From assembly GCF_022761125.1 (NCBI RefSeq), contig NZ_JAKWJR010000010.1, forward strand, positions 1 through 64,000: a stretch of 64,000 bases of DNA. The letters run 5' to 3'. The notes beneath the pieces were generated by a model, which did not search any database, was not told the origin of the DNA, and worked only from the letters and a program-made list of their open reading frames with translations. Origin of the DNA: Nocardioides sp. SR21 (GTDB lineage: Bacteria; Actinomycetota; Actinomycetes; Propionibacteriales; Nocardioidaceae). Below are positions 58,449 to 64,000 of the stretch, piece after piece (position 1 is the stretch's first letter; each line of letters starts with the position of its first letter). A program made the position numbers and the translations under genes.

Positions 58449-59783
58449 TCACTTCTGCCTCCGGCGGTACTTCACGCGGCAGGGCTGCTCGAGCTGGATG
58501 ACCATCTTCGAGGTGTCGTCGCGGTACGACTCGGACGGCTGGGCCATCTCGAACTCGTAGTCGCGCAGGATCACCGAGAAGATCGCCTTCATCTGCATCA
58601 TCGCGAACGCGTTGCCGACGCAGCGGTGCTTGCCGGCGCCGAACGGGATCCAGGTCCACCGGTTCTGCAGGTCCTCCTGGCGCGGGTCGATGTAGCGGCC
58701 GGGGTCGAACGCGTCCGGGTTCGGGAAGTCCTCGGCGATCCGGTTCGACACCCGCGGCGACGCGGCGACCACCGTGCCCGGCGGGATCGTGTGGCCGGCG
58801 AGCTCGATCTCCTCCTGCACGACGCGCATCAGGATGATCAGCGGCGGGTGCAGCCGCAGCGTCTCCTTGAGCGCCGACTCCAGGACCGGGATCGACCGCA
58901 GCGCCTGGAACGACACCTCGGAGCCGTCGGCGTACAGCTCGTCGAGCTCCTTGACGACGCTCGCCATCGTCTCCGGGTTCCGCATCAGCTCGATCAGCGC
59001 CCAGGACGCCGTGCCGGACGACGTGTGGTGGCCCGCGAACATCATCGAGATGAAGATGCCGGTGATGTAGTCGGCGGTCATGTCGATGGAGATCAGGACG
59101 TCGAGCAGGTCGCGGTCCTCGCGCGCGACCGTGCCGCGCTCCTTGCGGCGGTCGATGATCCCCTGCACCAGCTCGACGAGCTCCTCGCGCGCCGCGTCGC
59201 GGATCCGGAAGGACTCGATGTCCAGGTAGGGATCGACGTACGCCAGCGCGTCGGTGCCGCGCTCGAGGTCGTGGTAGTGGTGGGCGAACGACGAGTCGAG
59301 CTCCTCGCGGAACGGCTTGCCGATCAGGCACGCGGACGTCGTGTAGATCGTCAGCTCCGCGAACCAGTCGAGCAGGTCGATCTCGCCCTCGTCGCCCCAG
59401 TCGGCGACCATCCGGTTGATCTCGGCCTCGATGGTGGCGGCGTGCCCACGCATCATGTCGCCGCGCAGCGCCTGGTTCTTCAGCATCTGCTGGCGCTCCT
59501 CGGGCGAGGCGTCGAAGACCACGCCCTTGCCGAAGATCGGCGTCATGAACGGGTACGCCGCGGCCTGGTCGAGCGTCGAGTCCGGCGCCCGGAAGAACTG
59601 CTCCTGCGCCTCGGCTCCGTAGACGAGCACCACGTCCTTGTCGGCCAGCCGGAACCGGCCGATGTCGCCGCACTCGTCGTACACCCGCTGGAACAGGCCG
59701 ATCGGGTCGACCCGCATCTCGGCGAGGTGGCCGTGGCCGTCGTCCGGGACGGCGTACGAGACTTCCTGGATCTGCTGGGTCAT
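58449..59783 (-). CDS. cyp51: Cytochrome P450 CYP51 (sterol 14-alpha-demethylase)
   Basis: The 444-residue P450 follows M. tuberculosis CYP51 closely. It has AYPFMTPIFGKGVVFDASPE (75-94), the I-helix MMFAGHHTSSGT (247-258), ExxR at Glu307-Arg310 in KETLRLHPPLIILMR, and the heme loop FGAGKHRCVG with Cys388. The FAGHHTSSGT and PLIILMR segments are CYP51 signatures. CYP51 removes the 14-methyl group of sterols; bacteria that do not make sterols use it on imported or unknown substrates. ATG 59783 has a GGAGG site and overlaps the SDR gene stop (ATGA). Ferredoxin and SDR neighbours match the mycobacterial locus. Confidence 0.95.
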   Translation of the reverse strand: MTQQIQEVSYAVPDDGHGHLAEMRVDPIGLFQRVYDECGDIGRFRLADKDVVLVYGAEAQEQFFRAPDSTLDQAAAYPFMTPIFGKGVVFDASPEERQQMLKNQALRGDMMRGHAATIEAEINRMVADWGDEGEIDLLDWFAELTIYTTSACLIGKPFREELDSSFAHHYHDLERGTDALAYVDPYLDIESFRIRDAAREELVELVQGIIDRRKERGTVAREDRDLLDVLISIDMTADYITGIFISMMFAGHHTSSGTASWALIELMRNPETMASVVKELDELYADGSEVSFQALRSIPVLESALKETLRLHPPLIILMRVVQEEIELAGHTIPPGTVVAASPRVSNRIAEDFPNPDAFDPGRYIDPRQEDLQNRWTWIPFGAGKHRCVGNAFAMMQMKAIFSVILRDYEFEMAQPSESYRDDTSKMVIQLEQPCRVKYRRRQK

Positions 59784-60556
59784 CGGTCCTCCACGGGAGC
59801 CTCGGGGGTCACTTCGACCAGGTTCAGGTGCACGCCGCGCGGTGCGGAGACGATCGTGCTGATCGCCTCGCCGATCGCCTGCGGCTTCAGGAAGTGCGGG
59901 TGCCGGGCGAAGCCGAAGTGCACCCAGTGGTTGAGCACGTCGGCGCCCTTCTCGGGGTCCCAGTCGGCGCCCATCTCGCTCCACGTGCCGCCGGGGCGCA
60001 CGATCGACGCGCGCACGCCGGTGCCCTCGAGCTCCATCTGCATCGCGTGCGCCATGCCCTCGAGGCCCCACTTGCCGGCGGCGTACGACGACATGAACGG
60101 CCGCGCGCGGACGGCGACGTCGCTCGACACGAAGACCACGTCGCCGCGGCGGCGCTCGACCATGCCCGGCACGATCGCCTGCACCATCCGGTGTGCGCCC
60201 ACGACGTTGAGGTCGAGCTCGCGGGCGAACCGCTCGCTGTCGACCTCGTGCACGATGCCCGGGCCGACCGCGCCCGCGTTGTTCACGAGGACCTCGATGT
60301 CGCCGAGGTCGGCCGACACGGCCTTCACGAACTCCTGGACCGAGCCGGCATCGGTGATGTCGAGCGCGTGGACCACGGCCTCGCCGCCGGCCTCGCGGAT
60401 CGCGGTGGCGACCTCGTCGCACTTGTCGGTACGCCGCGCACCCAGCGCGACCGGGTAGCCGGCGGATGCCAGCACGAGCGCGGTCGCTGCGCCGATGCCC
60501 GACGAGGCGCCGGTGACGACGGCGGGGCGGCGCTCGGGTTGGAAGTACTTGCTCAT
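59780..60556 (-). CDS. Short-chain dehydrogenase/reductase (Rv0765c-like position)
   Basis: The 258-residue SDR has TGASSGIGAATAL, NNAG, catalytic Ser in FVSSDVAVRARP and Tyr-Lys in SSYAAGKWG. Its stop overlaps the cyp51 start, so it is made together with CYP51 and may oxidise or reduce the same or a linked sterol-like substrate. The start is ATG 60556. In M. tuberculosis an SDR (Rv0765c) also precedes cyp51. Confidence 0.92.
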   Translation of the reverse strand: MSKYFQPERRPAVVTGASSGIGAATALVLASAGYPVALGARRTDKCDEVATAIREAGGEAVVHALDITDAGSVQEFVKAVSADLGDIEVLVNNAGAVGPGIVHEVDSERFARELDLNVVGAHRMVQAIVPGMVERRRGDVVFVSSDVAVRARPFMSSYAAGKWGLEGMAHAMQMELEGTGVRASIVRPGGTWSEMGADWDPEKGADVLNHWVHFGFARHPHFLKPQAIGEAISTIVSAPRGVHLNLVEVTPEAPVEDR

Positions 60557-60578
60557 CGGGGCCTCCGCGAGGTTGTTC

Positions 60579-60600
60579 GGAGGAGCGCAGCGGGGGAGAA
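60579..60600. repeat. Short intergenic repeat, copy 1
   Basis: GGAGGAGCGCAGCGGGGGAG in the gap between the second P450 and the SDR gene. The copy at 61862-61882 is 18/19 identical in the core GGAGGAGCGmAGCGGGGGA. Role unknown. Confidence 0.65.
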
Positions 60601-60617
60601 GAACTTCGTGGGGTGAG

Positions 60618-61835
60618 TCATCGCGGGACCACCTGCATCGGCTCGACGGCGAAGCCGCGGACGTTGACCGAGTGGACGCGTCGGGAGGCGTCGTGGTCGA
60701 CCTCGATCGACCGGGCCCGCTCCACCAGGGCGGTCAGCGCCACGCGTGCCTCGAGCCGGGCCAGGTTGGCGCCCAGGCAGAAGTGCCGGCCGCCACCGAA
60801 GGACAGGATCTTGGCCAGCTCGTCCTGGTCGCGGGTGATGTCGTACTCGTCGGGCCGGCTGAACACGGACTCATCCCGGTTGGCCGAGCCCAGGCAGAGC
60901 AGCAGCTTCGATCCTTGCGGGGCGACCCGTCCGTGCAGCTCGACGTCCTGCAGGAGGTAGCGCGCCAGCAGCTGGCTGGAGGTGTCGAACCGCAGCGTCT
61001 CCTCCACCCACGGAGCCACCAGGTCGGTGTTGCCGGCGCCGCCGAAGACGAGCTCTCGCTGATCGGGGTGCCGGGTGAGGTGGAAGGCCGCGTGACCGAG
61101 CAGCTTGGTCGTGGTCTCGTTGCCGGCGACGACCATGAGGAAGAGGAACGCGATGACGTCGTCGTCGCTCAGCCGCTCGCCGTCGATCTCTGCCTCGATC
61201 AGGGCGCTGGTGAGGTCGTCGCTCGGCTTCTTGCGCCGCTGGGCGACCATGTCCATGTAGTAGCCGACCAGCCACAGCGAGGCCTCGGCACCGGCCGGCG
61301 GCACGTCGTACACCCCGTCCTCGCGGTGCACGACGATGTCGGCCTGGCGACGCACCTCCGCGCGGTCCTCCTCCGGGACGCCCATCATCTCGGAGATGAC
61401 GTCCATCGGGAGCCGGCCGGCGAAGTCGGCGATCCAGTCGAAGCTGCCCATCTCCAGGCACTCGCCGAGGTAGCGGTCGGTGAGCTCCTGGATGCGCGGG
61501 AGGAGGTTGTGCACCCGGCGCGGGGTGAAGCCTCGGGAGACCAGTGACCGCAGCCGGTTCTGGCGCGGCGGGTCCATCCCGAGGATCGACATCACCTTGT
61601 GGGCGTCGGGGCCCCAGGCGGACTTCTCGATGGCGACGCCGTACGAGTTCGAGTAGACGCTGTCGCTGCGCAGCGCCACCGCGATGTCCTCGTGGCGGGT
61701 CAGCGCCCACAGGTCGAGCTCCGGGTTGTGGTGCAGCGGCTCGTGCTCGCGCAGCCAGGCGTACACGGGATAGGGGTCGGCCTGGAACCCGTAGTCGTAG
61801 GGGTCCAGCACCGGACTGCTCTGCGCGACGGTCAT
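60618..61835 (-). CDS. Cytochrome P450 (CYP123-like position)
   Basis: The 405-residue P450 has the I-helix AGNETT (237-242), ExxR at Glu279-Arg282 and the heme loop FGGGRHFCLG with Cys353. The N-terminal part DPYDYGFQADPYPVYAWLRE is typical of soluble actinobacterial P450s. Position beside an SDR and cyp51 corresponds to cyp123 (Rv0766c) in M. tuberculosis. It probably shares the ferredoxin at 58130. The start ATG 61835 lacks a clear ribosome-binding site. Confidence 0.92.
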   Translation of the reverse strand: MTVAQSSPVLDPYDYGFQADPYPVYAWLREHEPLHHNPELDLWALTRHEDIAVALRSDSVYSNSYGVAIEKSAWGPDAHKVMSILGMDPPRQNRLRSLVSRGFTPRRVHNLLPRIQELTDRYLGECLEMGSFDWIADFAGRLPMDVISEMMGVPEEDRAEVRRQADIVVHREDGVYDVPPAGAEASLWLVGYYMDMVAQRRKKPSDDLTSALIEAEIDGERLSDDDVIAFLFLMVVAGNETTTKLLGHAAFHLTRHPDQRELVFGGAGNTDLVAPWVEETLRFDTSSQLLARYLLQDVELHGRVAPQGSKLLLCLGSANRDESVFSRPDEYDITRDQDELAKILSFGGGRHFCLGANLARLEARVALTALVERARSIEVDHDASRRVHSVNVRGFAVEPMQVVPR

Positions 61836-61861
61836 GCGAGGTCCCTGCGGAGTGGTGGGAT

Positions 61862-61882
61862 GGAGGAGCGAAGCGGGGGAAG
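61862..61882. repeat. Short intergenic repeat, copy 2
   Basis: GGAGGAGCGAAGCGGGGGAA in the gap between TetR and the second P450. With the copy at 60579-60600 it means each of the first two gaps of this operon holds one unit. Confidence 0.65.
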
Positions 61883-61905
61883 CCCGAAATCTCGCGGAGT
61901 GCTCA

Positions 61906-62433
61906 TCAGTTGCCCTTCATGATCACGGCGACGACGGAGTCGAGCCGGTCGGCCATCTCGGCGTAGGTCATCAGTCCCATCCCGGCCTGGAGCAGCGCGC
62001 CGGAGAACGCCAGTGCGAGCGCCTCGAGCACGGCGACGTCGGCCTTCGCGCCGAGTGCGTCGCGGAACCGGCGGACGAACTCCGAGCCGATGCGCAGCCG
62101 CAGCTCGTCGACCTCCGGGTCCGGGCCGAGCAGCGCCGGCGTGACCGCGGCCGCGAGCTCGGGCGCCTCGGCCAGCCGGTTCGCCAGGTTGCGGGTCACC
62201 GACCGCACCCGCGCGACGGCGTCGGCGCCCTCGGCCACCTGCTCGTCCTCGACCAGGAAGCGCCAGAACAGCTCGGCGTACAGCCGGTTCTTGGACTCGA
62301 GGTAGGTGTACGCCGTGGCCGACGAGACCCCCGCGCGCTGGGCCACCATCCGGATCGTCAGGGTCTGGTGCCCGACGGCACGCAGCTCCTCACGACCGGC
62401 CTCGAGGAGGCGCTCGGCGGTGGAGTTGGACAC
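61906..62433 (-). CDS. TetR-family regulator of the cyp51 cluster
   Basis: The 175-residue protein has a TetR HTH (TIRMVAQRAGVSSATAYTYL then ESKNRLYAELFWRFL) and a short helical ligand domain. It is not KstR itself: length and C-terminus differ. GTG 62433 lies within the palindrome TTGGACAC-CTGTCCAA (62426-62441), so the start is leaderless and probably under its own control. It heads the P450-SDR-CYP51 operon and is divergent from an NTF2-like gene. A related palindrome at 47325-47340 may make the 47.3-kb genes part of its regulon. Confidence 0.9.
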   Translation of the reverse strand: MSNSTAERLLEAGREELRAVGHQTLTIRMVAQRAGVSSATAYTYLESKNRLYAELFWRFLVEDEQVAEGADAVARVRSVTRNLANRLAEAPELAAAVTPALLGPDPEVDELRLRIGSEFVRRFRDALGAKADVAVLEALALAFSGALLQAGMGLMTYAEMADRLDSVVAVIMKGN

Positions 62434-62459
62434 CTGTCCAATTTAGAACGTGTTCCCAT
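62426..62459 (-). promoter_or_regulatory. KstR-like box plus TTGGACA palindrome overlapping the tetR start
   Basis: On the minus strand GGGAACACGTTCTA (62444-62457) is followed by the -10 TAAATT (62440-62445), then the perfect palindrome TTGGACA-CC-TGTCCAA (62426-62441) with the GTG start inside. The order is the same as at 47308-47340. The site can block the -10 and the start at once. Confidence 0.75.
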
Positions 62460-62487
62460 TCCGGCGCAAGGCCCCTACAGTCCGGGC

Positions 62488-62982
62488 ATGCCCACGTATG
62501 CGCGCACAGAGCTCGAGTCCGCGTTCCAGCACTACCAGGACGAGGTCGCGGGGATCGCCTCCAGCGGCGAGTGGTCGCGCTTCGCCGACCTCTTCACCGA
62601 GGACGCGACGTACGTCGAGCACGCGTACGGCACGTTCAACGGCCGCGAGCAGATCCGCGACTGGATCGTGCGCACGATGACGACGTTCCCCGGCAGCGAG
62701 ATGCCGGGGTTCCCGATCGAGTGGTACGTCGTCGACGAGGAGCGCGGCCGGATCGTGTGCGAGGTCTGGAACGACCTGCGCGACCCCGGCGACGGCGCGC
62801 GCCACGGCGCCAGCAACCTGACGATCCTCACCTACGCGGGCGACAACCTGTGGTCGTGCGAGGAGGACGTCTACAACCCGGCGACGTTCCTGCGCGCCAC
62901 CCGGAAGTGGGCCAAGGTCGCAGCGACCAACGGCGAGCTCGGCGCCGACGGTGAGGCGTGGCTGGAGATGTTCGCCCGCTAG
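62488..62982 (+). CDS. NTF2/SnoaL-like protein
   Basis: The 164-residue protein is a SnoaL-type cone fold: WSRFADLFTEDATYVEHAYG, GREQIRDWIVRTM, VCEVWNDLRDPG. Ketosteroid isomerase and SnoaL-type cyclases share this fold; the activity is unassigned. ATG 62488 lies six bases after TACAGT (62476-62481), a leaderless arrangement, and is divergent from the TetR gene, with the operator at 62426-62459 between. It is probably part of the same regulon. Confidence 0.87.
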   Translation: MPTYARTELESAFQHYQDEVAGIASSGEWSRFADLFTEDATYVEHAYGTFNGREQIRDWIVRTMTTFPGSEMPGFPIEWYVVDEERGRIVCEVWNDLRDPGDGARHGASNLTILTYAGDNLWSCEEDVYNPATFLRATRKWAKVAATNGELGADGEAWLEMFAR

Positions 62983-63782
62983 CTCGACGGCTCGAGCGGC
63001 GGCACCGGGATGTCGAACGACGGCGCCGTCGTACCCCCGTCGACGCGCAGCACCACGCCGGTGACCCACGACGAGGCGGGTGACGCGAGGTAGAGCGCCG
63101 CGGCCGCGATGTCGCGCGGCTGGCCGATCCGGCCCATCGGGGTGTTCTGCTCGTACGTCGACCGCAGTGCGTCGTCGTTCATCACGAAGTCCATCGCCTG
63201 GGTGGCGACGCCGCCGACGCCGATCGCGTTGACCCGCACCGTCGGCGCGAGGTCCGCGGCGAGGTTCTGCGTGATCATGTTGAGCGCGGCCTTGCCGGCG
63301 CCGTACGCGAGCATCGAGGTCATCACCAGGTCGCCGGAACGCGAGGAGATGTTGACGATCGAGCCGCCACCCTGGGTGTCGACCATCGCCTGGGCCGCGA
63401 GCTTGCTGAGCAGGAACGGCGCGACCGCGTTGAAGTGCAGTGCGGTCGTGAGGTAGCGCTGCGACGTCTGCATGGCCGGGCGCGGCAGGCTGCCGCCGGC
63501 GTTGTTGACCAGGATCGACAGCCTGCCGAAGCGCTCGACCGTGGCCGTCACCAGCCGCTCGAGGTCCTCATCGACCATCACGTCGGCGACCACCGCGAGG
63601 CCGGCGCGGCCCGTCGCCTCGATCGCCCGGACGGTCTCGTCGAGGTCCGCCTGGGTGCGCGACGCGACCACGACGTCGGCGCCCGCCTCGGCGAACGCCA
63701 CCGCGATCGCGCGGCCGATCCCGGCGCCGCCGCCGGTCACGATCGCGACCTGGTCGGTCAGCCGGAAGTCGTCGAGGATCAC
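62979..63782 (-). CDS. Short-chain dehydrogenase/reductase
   Basis: The 267-residue SDR has TGGGAGIGRAIAV, NNAGGS, catalytic Ser in NISSRSGD and Tyr-Lys in AYGAGKAAL. GTG 63782 overlaps the stop of a second SDR gene upstream (GTGA). Its 3' end overlaps the NTF2-like gene by four bases. It resembles the SDR at 38868 in the C-terminal part (SSWVTGVVLRVDGG). Confidence 0.92.
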   Translation of the reverse strand: MILDDFRLTDQVAIVTGGGAGIGRAIAVAFAEAGADVVVASRTQADLDETVRAIEATGRAGLAVVADVMVDEDLERLVTATVERFGRLSILVNNAGGSLPRPAMQTSQRYLTTALHFNAVAPFLLSKLAAQAMVDTQGGGSIVNISSRSGDLVMTSMLAYGAGKAALNMITQNLAADLAPTVRVNAIGVGGVATQAMDFVMNDDALRSTYEQNTPMGRIGQPRDIAAAALYLASPASSWVTGVVLRVDGGTTAPSFDIPVPPLEPSS

Positions 63783-64000
63783 AGCGAGACCGCCTTCGCC
63801 ATCTGCGCCTTGACGAACTTGATGGCCGTCTTCGGCATCACCTTGATCGCGATGCTCATCAGCCTCGCGTCGGCGCCGACGTAGATGTGCAGCCGGTCCC
63901 TCTCGATCCCGTCGACCATGATCCGCGCGGCCTTGTCGGGCGGGGTCATCCGGACGCTGCCCTCCTCGCCGGTGGGTGCGTCGACGCCGGAGTTCGTGGT
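63779..64000 (-). CDS. Short-chain dehydrogenase, C-terminal part, cut by window edge
   Basis: Only the last 73 codons are in the window. The translated end contains MTPPDKAARIMVDGIERDRL, HIYVGADARLMSIAIKVMPK and ends AQMAKAVSL, which matches the tail of classical SDRs of the actinobacterial short-chain dehydrogenase group with a hydrophobic/basic C-terminal helix. The stop overlaps the GTG of the next SDR. The cofactor and catalytic parts are outside the window. Confidence 0.7.
   Translation of the reverse strand, partial: TTNSGVDAPTGEEGSVRMTPPDKAARIMVDGIERDRLHIYVGADARLMSIAIKVMPKTAIKFVKAQMAKAVSL

Noticed and set aside
61906..62433. Calling the TetR gene kstR because of the adjacent box
   Set aside because: The protein is shorter and differs in the C-terminal domain from KstR as I know it; only the DNA motif is KstR-like.

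Overview
This is a 64 kb high-GC actinobacterial chromosome segment, most like Nocardioides or a relative in the Nocardioidaceae. The evidence is the codon and GC pattern, a WhiG/FliA-like sigma factor, an ECF41 sigma factor, many GTG starts, dense ATGA/GTGA stop-start overlaps, and many genes that start 6-7 bases after a TAnnnT -10 box (leaderless mRNAs). No rRNA or tRNA gene was seen.

Left part (1-11.4 kb): the 5' end of a sigma factor, an acyl-CoA oxidase-type flavoenzyme, a PAP2-type membrane protein, a thiBPQ thiamine ABC transporter behind a TPP riboswitch, an ECF41 sigma factor with its own promoter, an ElaA-type acetyltransferase, and a Rieske oxygenase coupled to a phytoene-desaturase-like flavoenzyme. 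From 12.17 to 13.45 kb lies an array of ten 115-bp inverted-repeat units that carries copies of the 3' end of the neighbouring permease gene. A Pot-type ABC transporter, a class III aminotransferase and a dimethylglycine-dehydrogenase-like enzyme (13.4-21.6 kb) form a divergent amine uptake and catabolism locus.

The most notable accessory element is a four-gene type III CBASS anti-phage operon (21.7-25.75 kb, minus strand): CD-NTase, HORMA protein, TRIP13-like ATPase and a Cap4-like nuclease with a SAVED sensor. It sits at the 3' end of the dehydrogenase gene, and a diverged copy of that 3' end occurs on the far side, marking a probable insertion scar.

The middle (26.5-46.5 kb) holds housekeeping and lipid-metabolism genes: a saccharopine-dehydrogenase-like reductase, an MFS exporter, a cold shock protein, a DksA-like zinc protein, a TetR-regulated cluster (flavoenzyme, ADP-forming acyl-CoA ligase-like protein, acyl-CoA dehydrogenase), MBL hydrolases, an old-yellow-enzyme homologue and RNase HI.

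The right part (47.3-64 kb) contains metX-metY and a long minus-strand catabolic cluster built around a sterol 14-demethylase (CYP51), its 3Fe-4S ferredoxin, a second P450, SDRs, an aldehyde dehydrogenase, a HIBADH-type dehydrogenase, a CMD protein and a TetR regulator. Gene content resembles the M. tuberculosis cyp51 (Rv0764c) region. Four promoters (40.76, 42.06, 47.31 and 62.44 kb) share a KstR-like AAC-N2-GTT box fused to the -10 element; two of them also share a palindrome overlapping the GTG start. These sites suggest a small lipid or sterol regulon scattered through the window.
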